Shown here piece by piece: positions 42,868 to 51,082 of a DNA stretch of 64,000 bases. The DNA lies in NCBI RefSeq assembly GCF_004011505.1, contig NZ_SAUN01000001.1, forward strand, positions 11,187,501 through 11,251,500, given 5' to 3'. Source of the DNA: Nonomuraea polychroma (lineage in GTDB: Bacteria; Actinomycetota; Actinomycetes; Streptosporangiales; Streptosporangiaceae). Numbering within the stretch: the stretch's first letter is position 1; each line of letters begins with the position of its first letter. A program made the position numbers and the translations under genes. The notes under the pieces were generated by a model. The model ran no database searches. It saw only the letters and a list, made by a program, of their open reading frames with translations, and was not told where the DNA came from.

Positions 42868-43680
42868 ATGGCCGAGTCGCGAGAGCACACCTTCACCGGC
42901 GTCCGAGGACTCAACACGGTCCGCGAATGGCCCAACGACGAGCCCCGCTATGTGGTCATCCTGATCCACGGCTACGGCGAGCACATCGGCCGCTATGAGC
43001 ACGTGGCCGACCGGCTCGTCCGGCACGGCGCCGCCGTCTACGGGCTCGACCACGTCGGCCACGGCAGGTCGGAGGGCGACCGGGTGCTGATCGAGGACTT
43101 CGAGGACGTGGTCACCGACGTGCACGCGGTCGAGGAGCGCGCCAGGGCGGACCACCCCGGCGTACCCGTCGTGGCGATCGGCCACTCGATGGGCGGCATG
43201 ATCGCCGCCCGCTACGCCCAGCGGTACGGCACGGGCCTGGCCGCGCTCGTGTTGTCCGGCCCGGTGATCGGCGAGTGGGAGGTGCTCCCCGCGCTGCTTG
43301 CCCTGGAGGAGATCCCCGACATCCCCATCGATCCGGCCACCCTGTCCCGCGACCCGGCGGTGGGAGCGGCGTACGCCGCTGACCCGCTGGTGTGGCACGG
43401 GCCGTTCAAGCGCGCCACGCTGGAGGCGTTCGCCACGACGCTGACGGCGATCGCCAAGGGCGGCACGTTCGGGGCGCTGCCCACGTTGTGGGTGCACGGG
43501 GAGGACGACCAGCTCGTGCCGCTCGGGCCCAGCAGGGGCGGGATCGACGCCGTGCGGGGGACCGACCTGACCGAGCGGATCTACCCGGGTGCCAGGCACG
43601 AGGTGTTCAACGAGGTCAACAAGGACGAGGTCCTGGACGACGTCACCGCCTTCGTGGACCGCGCCCTCGCGGGCCGCTGA
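42868..43680 (+). CDS. Monoacylglycerol-lipase-like alpha/beta hydrolase
   Basis: A 270-residue lysophospholipase/monoglyceride-lipase-type enzyme. Oxyanion region LIHGYGEH, nucleophile elbow GHSMGGM, Asp in WVHGEDDQLVPL and His in YPGARHEVFNE make a complete triad. ATG 42868 is chosen because AGGTGA at 42853-42858 is better spaced from it than from GTG 42862. The ribosome site lies right at the edge of the tnpB element, so its original promoter may have been displaced. The last codons lie in a 35-bp tandem repeat. Confidence 0.9.
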   Translation: MAESREHTFTGVRGLNTVREWPNDEPRYVVILIHGYGEHIGRYEHVADRLVRHGAAVYGLDHVGHGRSEGDRVLIEDFEDVVTDVHAVEERARADHPGVPVVAIGHSMGGMIAARYAQRYGTGLAALVLSGPVIGEWEVLPALLALEEIPDIPIDPATLSRDPAVGAAYAADPLVWHGPFKRATLEAFATTLTAIAKGGTFGALPTLWVHGEDDQLVPLGPSRGGIDAVRGTDLTERIYPGARHEVFNEVNKDEVLDDVTAFVDRALAGR

Positions 43681-43763
43681 CGGCCGAGCAGCCGGTGCCC
43701 GTCGCGGGCCGCTGACGGCCGAGCAGCCGGTACCCTTCGCAGGCCGCTAACGGACGAGCAGCC
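43669..43763. repeat. 35-bp tandem repeat, 2.7 copies, spanning two convergent stop codons
   Basis: Copies lie at 43669-43703 and 43704-43738 with a partial third at 43739-43763. They differ at a few bases (GTGCCCGTC/GTACCCTTC; CTGACGG/CTAACGG). The first copy contains the lipase stop codon; the third supplies the stop of the lipoprotein on the other strand. Confidence 0.9.
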
Positions 43764-44283
43764 AGGCGTGGCCTGAGCCGCGTGTGCGGGTCAGCTCGAT
43801 CTTCCAGCAGCCGGGCTTCGGGAAGACGAACCCCGTGCCCCACTCCTGGCCGGGCCGCCGCCAGCTCGAGCCGTCATGCTGCTCAGGACCCCACGCGAGC
43901 CTGGCCCGCGTGCCGTCCGGCAGCTCGGCCTTGACCTGCAGCGGGCCCTCGCCGGTCATCCGCCACACGATCTTGACTTCCGCGCCACGGGGGAGCGGCG
44001 GCGGCCCCTTGGCGAACAGCAGTCCCCACAACTCAGCTCCCTTCGCCGTGCCCCGCACCTCGGGGAACCCTTGCCCCAGGAACACCGGCGTCCCGTTGCA
44101 CCCGGCCCCGGCGACGACGCGACCAGGGCCGGCGGACGAGCGCGGACTCGTGACCGAACCGGGGCTCGCAAGCGTGCCCTTGTCGGCCGCCGAGGGCGTC
44201 CGCGCCGCAGGCTGCTCGCCACCGGCGCCACACCCGGCAACCGCCGCACCCAGCACCAGCAGTGGCGCCACCATCCGTCTCAT
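43747..44283 (-). CDS. Hypothetical lipoprotein
   Basis: A 178-residue lipoprotein. Signal peptide and lipobox VAGC (Cys18), a Ser/Thr/Ala/Pro-rich linker to about residue 55, then a compact domain from GCNGTPVFLGQGFPEVRG to the C-terminus. GTGFVFPKPGCWKIELTRT near the end looks like a beta-sandwich. AGGAGG precedes the ATG. Function unknown. Its stop codon lies in the 35-bp repeat. Confidence 0.8.
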   Translation of the reverse strand: MRRMVAPLLVLGAAVAGCGAGGEQPAARTPSAADKGTLASPGSVTSPRSSAGPGRVVAGAGCNGTPVFLGQGFPEVRGTAKGAELWGLLFAKGPPPLPRGAEVKIVWRMTGEGPLQVKAELPDGTRARLAWGPEQHDGSSWRRPGQEWGTGFVFPKPGCWKIELTRTRGSGHAWLLVR

Positions 44284-44466
44284 CGCACCTCCTCGCCCGT
44301 ACTTACTCCGCACGACCGCTGGAGGTTCCGCCACCGGCAGAGGGCCGGAGCCCCGGGGCCGTCTGAGCGTACGACGCGCCGCCTCCCCGCGACGAGGGCC
44401 GAAGAAGTCACCCCCGAGCCGATGATTTTCCGCCCGCGTCGGGGTCTCCACCTTCAAGGAGGCGAT

Positions 44467-45075
44467 ATGAACGGCGAGTCGAGAATGGCGCTCAAGGCCG
44501 GCGTGGCACTGCTGGAGCGGGCGATCGACTACACGCTCGGCAGCCTTCGTGTCGTGACCCCGGCCGCCCTCTGCCGTCCCACCCCGTGCGCCGGCTGGAC
44601 CCTGGAACGGCTGCTCGATCACGTGACGGACTCCCTCCACACCCTGAACGAGGCCGCCACCGGCCACGTCGGCCCGCACCCCAGGAGAACCGCCCGGAGG
44701 CGGCATGCCCAAGGCGGCAACCCGGCCCTGCTCCTCAGGGACGACGCCACCGAGGTCCTCGGCACCTGGGCGGGCACACTCGCCGGCGATCTGATCTTCG
44801 TACACGACCGCCACCTGACCACCCCGATGGTGGCCGTGGTCGGCGCCATCGAGATCGCCGTGCACGGCTGGGACGTGGCCAGGACCTGCGGCGAGCACCG
44901 CCCGATCCCGCCCCTGATGGCCGAGGAACTGCTCGACCTCGTCCCGCTGTTCGTCACTCAGGCCGACCGCCCGGACCGTTTCGCCGCGCAGGTGACCGTC
45001 CCCGCGTACGCGCCCGCTCAGAACCGTCTGCTCGCCTATCTCGGCCGCGACCCGAACTGGCCGTCGTGCACGTAA
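44467..45075 (+). CDS. TIGR03086-type DinB/mycothiol-dependent enzyme-like protein
   Basis: A 202-residue protein. CRPTPCAGWTLERLLDHVTD is the family's first metal-binding His segment; EIAVHGWDVARTCGE carries the other His and the VHGWDLA signature. These actinobacterial proteins are related to mycothiol-dependent maleylpyruvate isomerase. A strong AAGGAGG lies upstream of the ATG. Actual reaction unknown. Confidence 0.85.
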   Translation: MNGESRMALKAGVALLERAIDYTLGSLRVVTPAALCRPTPCAGWTLERLLDHVTDSLHTLNEAATGHVGPHPRRTARRRHAQGGNPALLLRDDATEVLGTWAGTLAGDLIFVHDRHLTTPMVAVVGAIEIAVHGWDVARTCGEHRPIPPLMAEELLDLVPLFVTQADRPDRFAAQVTVPAYAPAQNRLLAYLGRDPNWPSCT

Positions 45076-45381
45076 CTTAACTGGTCAGTACCCCTGCCCC
45101 GGTCGGGCACGTCCTGCGCGCACACCGTACGATCCTCGTGTACCTGGTGCTCCGGGATCCCGCGAACCCGCGACGGCTCGTCCGATACGGTGAGAAGATC
45201 GTGAGCGGGCCCACCCGCCGCGCCAGGAGCCGACAACACACGTCCGGCCGGTCGATCGGCGGCGCGCGGGGCATCGGACCGCCGCGACCAGGCCGACCAA
45301 CGTGGTGGCGACGACCGTTCTTCGTGCGGCCGTCGCCACCACCACGCCCCCGCGTCAGGTGCCGTCGCCACCACGCCCGCG
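45076..45381. other. 306-bp intergenic region downstream of recQ
   Basis: No gene with convincing protein-like composition is present. The right half holds a hairpin and an imperfect tandem repeat of the recQ 3-prime end; I see nothing recognisable in the left half. Confidence 0.6.
45302..45342 (-). terminator. Hairpin downstream of recQ
   Basis: GTGGTGGCGAC (45302-45312) and GTCGCCACCAC (45332-45342) form a perfect 11-bp stem with a 19-base loop. No T-run follows, so termination is plausible but unproven. Confidence 0.5.
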
Positions 45382-45387
45382 TCAGGT
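45329..45387. repeat. Imperfect tandem repeat at the recQ 3-prime end
   Basis: A 32-bp unit (45329-45360) and a 27-bp unit (45361-45387) share GCCGTCGCCACCAC and CGCGTCAGGT. The recQ stop codon lies in the second; the first repeats a stop-containing copy outside the gene. Confidence 0.75.
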
Positions 45388-47199
45388 GTCGGCGTCGGCC
45401 AGTGCTTCGAGGACCTGCTCGCCGTATTTCGCCAGCTTGTTGTCCCCGACCCCGTTCACCGAGCTGAGCTCCGCCAGTGTCGACGGTGACCGGGTGGCGA
45501 TCTCGCGGAGCGTGGCGTCGTGGAAGATGACGTACGCCGGAACCCCCTGCTCCTTCGCGACGCCGGCCCGCCAGGCCCGCAGGCGCTCGAAGACCGGGGC
45601 GGCCTCCGCCGGGAGCTCGACGGCGGCCGATCGTCCCTTGGCAGAAGCGGCCACCTTGGCGCGGGCCGGGCGCAGGGTGTCGCGGCGCAGCAGCACCTCG
45701 CGCTGCCCGCGCAGCACCGCCGCGCTGTCGTCCGTGAGCACCAGAGCACCGTGGTCAGGCTCCACCGCCAGCAACCCCTGCGCCAGGAGCTGCCGCACCA
45801 CCCCGTGCCACTCCGCGTTGCCCAGGTCGGCTCCCACACCGAACACGGTCAACGTGTCGTGCCCGTGCTGCAGCACCTTGGCGGTCTTCTTGCCGAGCAG
45901 GATGTCCACCACCTGTCCGACCCCGAACTTCTGCCGCCGCTCACGCGCCAGCCGCAACACCGTCGAGAGCACCTTCTGGGCCGGGACCGTGCCGTCCCAC
46001 GACTCGGGCGCCGCCTGGCAGGTGTCGCAGTTGCCGCACGGCTCGGAGCCCTGCTGCCCGAAGTAGTCCAGCAACATCACCCGGCGGCACCCGACGGTCT
46101 CGCACAGCGCCAGCATGGCGTCCAGGTGCAGGACCTGACGGCGGCGGTGGGCGTCGTCCCCCTCCATGGCCATGCGCCGGTGCTGGACGACGTCGTGCAG
46201 CCCATATGCCATCCACGCGGTCGCCGGCAACCCGTCGCGACCCGCCCGCCCGGTCTCCTGGTAGTAGCCCTCCACCGACTTGGGCAGGTCGAGATGGGCG
46301 ACGAAGCGGACGTCCGGCTTGTCGATGCCCATCCCGAAGGCGATCGTGGCCACCACGATCAGCCCGTCCTCCCGCAGGAAGCGGGCCTGGTGCGTGGCTC
46401 GGGTGCGGGCGTCGAGCCCCGCGTGGTACGGCACCGCCGCGATGCCGTTGTCCACCAGGAACTCGGCGATCTTCTCGACCGAGGAACGCGACAGGCAGTA
46501 GACGATGCCGGACTCGCCCGGATGCTCGGTGCGCAGGAACTCCAGCAACTGCCGTTTGGGCTCGCTCTTGGTCGTGATGCGGTAGTGGATGTTGGGCCGG
46601 TCGAAGCTGGCCACGAAGTGGCGGGCCTGCTCAAGGCCGAGTCGGGAGGAGATCTCCGCGTGCGTGGCCGGGGTGGCGGTCGCGGTCAGCGCGATGCGCG
46701 GCACCTCCGGCCAGCGCTCGTGCAGCTCGGAGAGCGCGAGGTAGTCGGGGCGGAAGTCGTGGCCCCACTGCGCCACGCAGTGCGCCTCGTCGATGGCGAA
46801 CACCGAGATGTCGCCCTTGGCCAGCAGCCGCATCGTGGCCTCCACGCGCAGCCGCTCGGGGGCGAGGTAGAGAAGGTCGAGCTCGCCGGCCAGGAACTCG
46901 GCCTCCACCAGCTGGCGCTCGCCGAAATCCTGCGTCGAGTTGAGGAACCCGGCCCGCACGCCGAGCGCCCGCAACGCGTCGACCTGGTCCTGCATCAGCG
47001 CGATGAGCGGGGAGATGACCACACCCACGCCGGGGCGCACCAGGGCGGGGATCTGATAGCAGAGCGACTTGCCGCCGCCGGTCGGCATGAGGACGAGCGC
47101 GTCGCCGCCGGCCACGACGTGATCGATGATCTCCTGCTGACCCGCACGGAACGAGTCGTAGCCGAACACGCGGTGCAGAACCTGGGAGGCGGTATCCAT
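45382..47199 (-). CDS. recQ: ATP-dependent DNA helicase RecQ
   Basis: A 605-residue helicase. Motif I is MPTGGGKS and motif II AIDEAHC (DEAH box); the aromatic-rich loop follows as WGHDFRPDY. Motif VI is GYYQETGRAGRDG. The RQC zinc site has CRRVMLLDYFG, then CGNCDTC, and a C-terminal HRDC domain starts around residue 530 (VFERLRAWRAG). It unwinds recombination and fork intermediates 3-prime to 5-prime. Complete domain set, no anomaly in the frame itself. Confidence 0.96.
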   Translation of the reverse strand: MDTASQVLHRVFGYDSFRAGQQEIIDHVVAGGDALVLMPTGGGKSLCYQIPALVRPGVGVVISPLIALMQDQVDALRALGVRAGFLNSTQDFGERQLVEAEFLAGELDLLYLAPERLRVEATMRLLAKGDISVFAIDEAHCVAQWGHDFRPDYLALSELHERWPEVPRIALTATATPATHAEISSRLGLEQARHFVASFDRPNIHYRITTKSEPKRQLLEFLRTEHPGESGIVYCLSRSSVEKIAEFLVDNGIAAVPYHAGLDARTRATHQARFLREDGLIVVATIAFGMGIDKPDVRFVAHLDLPKSVEGYYQETGRAGRDGLPATAWMAYGLHDVVQHRRMAMEGDDAHRRRQVLHLDAMLALCETVGCRRVMLLDYFGQQGSEPCGNCDTCQAAPESWDGTVPAQKVLSTVLRLARERRQKFGVGQVVDILLGKKTAKVLQHGHDTLTVFGVGADLGNAEWHGVVRQLLAQGLLAVEPDHGALVLTDDSAAVLRGQREVLLRRDTLRPARAKVAASAKGRSAAVELPAEAAPVFERLRAWRAGVAKEQGVPAYVIFHDATLREIATRSPSTLAELSSVNGVGDNKLAKYGEQVLEALADADT

Positions 47200-47256
47200 G
47201 CGGCTACCTTACGTGATCGTGGGGGAACGGATCGTAAGTTCGCGGAGGGCGATCCG

Positions 47257-48441
47257 CTAGGTCGCGGCAGGGGACCTATCGTAGGCCACCAGCGACAGCG
47301 CCCCGAGTACGCAGGCCGCAGCCACCGCCGCCATGACCGCCGGATACCCGGCGAACTGCGCGATCCCGGCCGCCATCAACGGCGCGACCGCCTTGGCCAC
47401 GGTGATCGGCAGCGTGAGTGCCCCGCTCAACGACGCGTACGCGGCGGTGCCGTACCGGTCGGCGAGCAGAGCGGGCCGGGCGATCGTCGCCACCCCGAAG
47501 CCAAGCCCGAACAGGACCACCGCCGCCACGGCCCCCGCCACGCTTCGCCCGACCAGCGGCAGCAGCACCGCCGCCAGCCCCTGCAGCCCGAACATCACCG
47601 CCGTGATCGGCGCCACCCGCCAGCGCGCCTGCAGCCCCGTGGTGACCAGCCGGCCGGTCACCGAGAGCACGCCCAGCAGCCCCGCCACGCTCGCCGCGAA
47701 CAGCGGCGGGTGCCCCAGCGTGATCAGGTACGTGACCAGCAGCACGCCCATGACCGCCACCGCCCCGGTATGGGTGAGGAACCCGGCGGCCAGCAGCCAG
47801 AAGGGCCGCTCCCGCAAGGCGGCGCCGACGATCTCGCCCCGGTTCACGTGGGGCGGCGCCCGGCGGCTCCGCACCGCCAGGCCGTGCAGGGGCACGGCGG
47901 TCAGCGCGTACCCGGCGGCGAGAACGACCAGCGCCTGCCGCCACCCGTACCGCTCGACGAGGAACCCGGTCAGCGGCAGGAAGATGCTGGAGGCGAACCC
48001 GGCGACCACAGTGACGGCCAGCAGCGCCCGCGCCCGCCGCGCCGCGTCGAACCAGGCCACGATCACCGCGAACGCGGCCTCGTACAAGACCATGGCCGAC
48101 GCAACGCCGAGCACCGCGCACACGAGGTACAACTGCGCCACGGAGCTCACTTGCGACCACGCCAGCACCGCGGCCGCGCCCAGCGCGGAGCCGACCGTCA
48201 TCAGCCCGCGAGCGCCGTGCCGGTCCAGCCAGCGGCCGATGACGGGCGCCACGACGCCCGACACCAGGACGGCCAGCGTGATCGCCCCGGTGAGCTGCGC
48301 GATCCCGGCGTTGAGGTCGCGGGACATCGGCGGAATGAACACCGCGAAGGCGTAATAGAGCACGCCGTACCCGGCGGTCTGCGTGATCGCGAGTGCGCCG
48401 ATCATGCGCGCGGGCGACTTCGGGCCGGGAGCGGCGATCAC
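47257..48441 (-). CDS. MFS transporter, 12-span
   Basis: A 394-residue MFS protein with about 12 spans. Motif A-like GRWLDRHGARGLM follows span 2; VLGVASAMVLYEAAFAV lies in span 4. Pattern is close to monocarboxylate/oxalate-formate-type MFS carriers, but the substrate is unknown. GTG start. Divergent from the SDR gene with an 80-bp spacer. Confidence 0.88.
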   Translation of the reverse strand: MIAAPGPKSPARMIGALAITQTAGYGVLYYAFAVFIPPMSRDLNAGIAQLTGAITLAVLVSGVVAPVIGRWLDRHGARGLMTVGSALGAAAVLAWSQVSSVAQLYLVCAVLGVASAMVLYEAAFAVIVAWFDAARRARALLAVTVVAGFASSIFLPLTGFLVERYGWRQALVVLAAGYALTAVPLHGLAVRSRRAPPHVNRGEIVGAALRERPFWLLAAGFLTHTGAVAVMGVLLVTYLITLGHPPLFAASVAGLLGVLSVTGRLVTTGLQARWRVAPITAVMFGLQGLAAVLLPLVGRSVAGAVAAVVLFGLGFGVATIARPALLADRYGTAAYASLSGALTLPITVAKAVAPLMAAGIAQFAGYPAVMAAVAAACVLGALSLVAYDRSPAAT

Positions 48442-48521
48442 GTCACGGATCGTTCCCGTTCACCAGCCTGAAATACGGTGATAAAGGTCACGCCCCTCGA
48501 GGCGAGCGCGACCATGGACTC

Positions 48522-49283
48522 ATGAGTTCTTCCTATGTGGTCACCGGTGGCGGGCGGGGCATCGGCAAGGCCGTGGTCGAAAGGCTGCTCGGTGAGAAGA
48601 ACACCGTGGTCGCCATCGAACGCGACCCCGACGCCCTCGCCTGGGCCGGCCCCAGGGTGATGCCCGTGATCGGCGACGCGGCCGACGAGGAGGTCGCCGC
48701 CTGGGCCGCCGACCTGGCCCAGGAATCGGGCACGCTGAGGGGCTGGGTCAACAACGCCGCCGTGTTCCGTGACGCCTCCGTCCACGCCTCACCGATCGCC
48801 GAGGTGCGGGCGCTGATCGCGGCGAACCTGGACCTGGCGGTCGTGGGCTGCGCCACCGCCGTGCGCCACTTCCTCGCCGCCGGCATCCCGGGCGCCATCG
48901 TCAACGTCACCTCACACCAGGCCACCCGAGCCGTGCCGGGCAGCCTCCCGTACGCGACCGCGAAGGCCGCCACCGAGGGCCTGACCAGGGCGCTGGCCGT
49001 CGAGTACGGCAGGCGCGGCATCAGGGTCAACGCCGTCGCCCCAGGCACGGTGGCCACCGAACGCTACGAGTCCTTCCTGGCCTCCCGGACTCCGGAGGAG
49101 GCCGCGGCCGTCGAAGAGCAGCTGGCCGCGCTCCACCCCCTGGGACGGGTGGCCACCCCTGGCGAGGTCGCCGCCGTGGTGGCGTACCTGCTGTCGGACG
49201 AGGCCGCCTTCGTCAACGGCGCGACCGTCCCGGTGGACGGCGGTCGGACGGTGCTGGGGCTCGATCCCGAAGCCAGGGAATGA
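48522..49283 (+). CDS. SDR-family oxidoreductase
   Basis: A 253-residue classical SDR. TGGGRGIG cofactor loop, DAADEE after strand 3, NNAAV, catalytic Ser in NVTSHQ, YATAK and closing VPVDGGRTV. ATG 48522 is the first start in frame that keeps the beta-1 strand (SYVVTGG). Substrate unknown. Its stop codon overlaps a Zur-like box that serves the next gene. Confidence 0.9.
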   Translation: MSSSYVVTGGGRGIGKAVVERLLGEKNTVVAIERDPDALAWAGPRVMPVIGDAADEEVAAWAADLAQESGTLRGWVNNAAVFRDASVHASPIAEVRALIAANLDLAVVGCATAVRHFLAAGIPGAIVNVTSHQATRAVPGSLPYATAKAATEGLTRALAVEYGRRGIRVNAVAPGTVATERYESFLASRTPEEAAAVEEQLAALHPLGRVATPGEVAAVVAYLLSDEAAFVNGATVPVDGGRTVLGLDPEARE

Positions 49284-49295
49284 AAACCGTTGTCG
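49281..49295. promoter_or_regulatory. Zur-box-like palindrome before rpmE2
   Basis: TGAAAACCGTTGTCG has 7-1-7 symmetry with 5 of 7 positions paired and resembles actinobacterial Zur boxes (TGAAAATNATTTTCA type). It ends 16 bp before the L31 start. Zinc control of cysteine-free L31 by Zur is known in streptomycetes. Confidence 0.55.
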
Positions 49296-49311
49296 TATGG
49301 TTGGGCGGGTC

Positions 49312-49557
49312 ATGAAGAAGAACCTGCACCCCGCGTACGGTCCCGTGGTCTTCCGCGACCCCAGCGCCGGCTTCGCCTTCCTCACCCGCTCCACCCTGAC
49401 CAGCGACAGGACGATCGAGTGGGAGGACGGCAAGACCTATCCGGTCGTCGACGTGGACGTGTCGTCGGCCAGCCACCCCTTCTACACCGGCAAGGGCCGC
49501 ATCCTCGACACCGCCGGTCGCGTCGAACGCTTCAAGCAGCGATACGGCAAAATCTGA
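49312..49557 (+). CDS. rpmE2: Ribosomal protein bL31, type B (zinc-free)
   Basis: An 81-residue type B L31: KKNLHPAYGPVVFRDPSAGF at the start, WEDGKTYPVVDVDVSSASHPFYTGK in the body, ending RFKQRYGKI. No cysteines, so it does not bind zinc and can replace the zinc-containing form during zinc shortage. ATG 49312 is chosen at the family N-terminus; an earlier start would add five residues. Preceded by a Zur-like box. Confidence 0.95.
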   Translation: MKKNLHPAYGPVVFRDPSAGFAFLTRSTLTSDRTIEWEDGKTYPVVDVDVSSASHPFYTGKGRILDTAGRVERFKQRYGKI

Positions 49558-49560
49558 CGC

Positions 49561-50508
49561 ATGCTCGACTCGCCCCTGTCCGCCCGCCTCGAGGCCTCCG
49601 AAAGGATCCTCGTCGCGGGAGCGGGCGGGGGCTTCGACGTCTACGCCGGGTTACCGCTTGCCCTCGCACTGCGCGACCAGGGCAAGGAGGTCCACCTGGC
49701 CAACCTGTCGTTCAGCCGCCTGGAGTCACTGGACATCGACGCCTGGCTGGACGAGGACGTCGCCGTCATAGGCCCGGACACGGCCTCCCGCGACTGGTAT
49801 TTCCCCGAGCGGGCCCTCGCCCGCTGGCTGGACGCGCAGGGCCTGCCCGCGACCGTGTACGCCTTCCCCAAGGTCGGCGTGCGGCCGCTGCGTGCCGCCT
49901 ACGCACGGTTGATCGGCCGGCTCGGCGTCGACACGATCGTCCTGGTGGACGGCGGCACCGACATCCTCATGCGTGGTGACGAGGCCGGTCTCGGCACGCC
50001 GGTCGAGGACATGGCCAGTCTCGCCGCCGTGCACGGACTGGACCTGCGGGAGAAGATCGTCGCCTGCCTCGGGTTCGGCGTCGACGCCTATCACGGTGTC
50101 AACCACGTACAGGTCCTGGAGAATCTCGCGGCGCTGGAGCGCGACGGCGCCTACCTGGGCGCGTTCTCGTTGTCCAGGGCCACGAAACCGGGCGCGCTCT
50201 ACCTGGACGCGGTCGCCCACGCCCGATCCGAGATGCCGGACTACCCCAGCATCGTGAACGGCTCGATCGCGGCCGCGGTGCGCGGTGAGTTCGGTGACGT
50301 ACGTTTCACCGCGCGGACGCGCGGCAGCGAGTTGTTCATCAATCCACTCATGGCCCTCTATTTCGCGGTAGATCTCGACGGGCTGGCCCGCCGCTCGCTC
50401 TATCTGGAGCGCATCGAGGACACCGTGCTGGCACGGCAGGTCGCCGCCGTAATAGCGGCGTACCGGGACGAGATCCGGCCCCGCCCGCCCAAGGCGTTCC
50501 CCCACTAG
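49561..50508 (+). CDS. DUF1152 protein
   Basis: A 315-residue cytoplasmic protein. The GAGGGFDVYAGLPLA start, VDGGTDILMRGDEAGLGTP and CLGFGVDAYHGV segments are those of DUF1152, an uncharacterised family with a Rossmann-like start. It begins three bases after rpmE2, so it may share the zinc-responsive promoter. Confidence 0.85.
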   Translation: MLDSPLSARLEASERILVAGAGGGFDVYAGLPLALALRDQGKEVHLANLSFSRLESLDIDAWLDEDVAVIGPDTASRDWYFPERALARWLDAQGLPATVYAFPKVGVRPLRAAYARLIGRLGVDTIVLVDGGTDILMRGDEAGLGTPVEDMASLAAVHGLDLREKIVACLGFGVDAYHGVNHVQVLENLAALERDGAYLGAFSLSRATKPGALYLDAVAHARSEMPDYPSIVNGSIAAAVRGEFGDVRFTARTRGSELFINPLMALYFAVDLDGLARRSLYLERIEDTVLARQVAAVIAAYRDEIRPRPPKAFPH

Positions 50509-50583
50509 AAGCGGCGGGCATGCCCCGCCTACTGGTGGGTACATGGATTTCACCGGCGTGAGAGCAGCAGCAGTGGTGGTGTG

Positions 50584-50823
50584 ATGGGTCTCTCTGGAAG
50601 GGAACGCCGCATCCTCGCCCAGATCGAGCAGCAGCTCGAGCGGGAAGATCCCGAGCTGGCCAAGCGTGTGGAGGCCATCAACAGGATCGAGGCGGGCGGG
50701 GACCTCTTCCCGCAGGCGTACGGTGATCGGATGCGCATGTGGGCGCTGACGCACGTCTGGCTGATCTTCACGGTGGGCGCTGTGGTGATCCTGCTCCTAC
50801 TGGTCGCGGTGCTGACCACCTGA
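50584..50823 (+). CDS. DUF3040 small membrane protein
   Basis: A 79-residue protein. LSGRERRILAQIEQQLERED is the DUF3040 hallmark; one membrane span follows at HVWLIFTVGAVVILLLLVAV. GTG 50581 and ATG 50584 are adjacent; ATG is used. Its 3-prime end overlaps a convergent small membrane protein gene by 27 bp. Confidence 0.88.
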   Translation: MGLSGRERRILAQIEQQLEREDPELAKRVEAINRIEAGGDLFPQAYGDRMRMWALTHVWLIFTVGAVVILLLLVAVLTT

Positions 50824-51069
50824 AGGCTGCTGACCACCTGAACGGCGGCGCCGTAGCATGGCCAGGTCGATGGCGGCGACGACGGCCACCACGGCGGCGA
50901 TCGCGGCCTCCCAGCGCCAGACCTGCTCTCCCGTGCTCATGGCGATGATCACGAAGACCACCGCCGCCACGACGCCGAGCACCAGCGCCACCAGGGACAG
51001 GATCCGCCGGGCACGCAACGGGCTACGCGCGCTCAGTGGCTCCGTGCCTTCACGGTTACGCAGCCACAT
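50797..51069 (-). CDS. Hypothetical small membrane protein
   Basis: A 90-residue protein with two membrane spans (ILSLVALVLGVVAAVVFVII; AAIAAVVAVVAAIDLAM), then RRRR and a tail coded by an 18-bp tandem repeat (SGGQQPSGGQ). ATG 51069 is chosen for AGGAG seven bases upstream. No known family recognised. Confidence 0.65.
   Translation of the reverse strand: MWLRNREGTEPLSARSPLRARRILSLVALVLGVVAAVVFVIIAMSTGEQVWRWEAAIAAVVAVVAAIDLAMLRRRRSGGQQPSGGQHRDQ
50811..50846. repeat. 18-bp tandem repeat
   Basis: Two copies of GCTGACCACCTGAA plus four variable bases. The first ends the DUF3040 gene; both encode the tail of the opposite-strand membrane protein. Confidence 0.8.
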
Positions 51070-51082
51070 GATCAAGCTCCTC

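Noticed and set aside
43669..43763. Possible CRISPR array
   Set aside because: The 35-bp units are directly adjacent with no spacers, and there are no cas genes.
45138..45467. 109-codon frame downstream of recQ
   Set aside because: Arg/Pro-rich, contains the repeats and overlaps the recQ end; no homology-like pattern.
45520..48471. 983-codon open frame on the plus strand
   Set aside because: Complement of recQ and the MFS gene; no recognisable domain.
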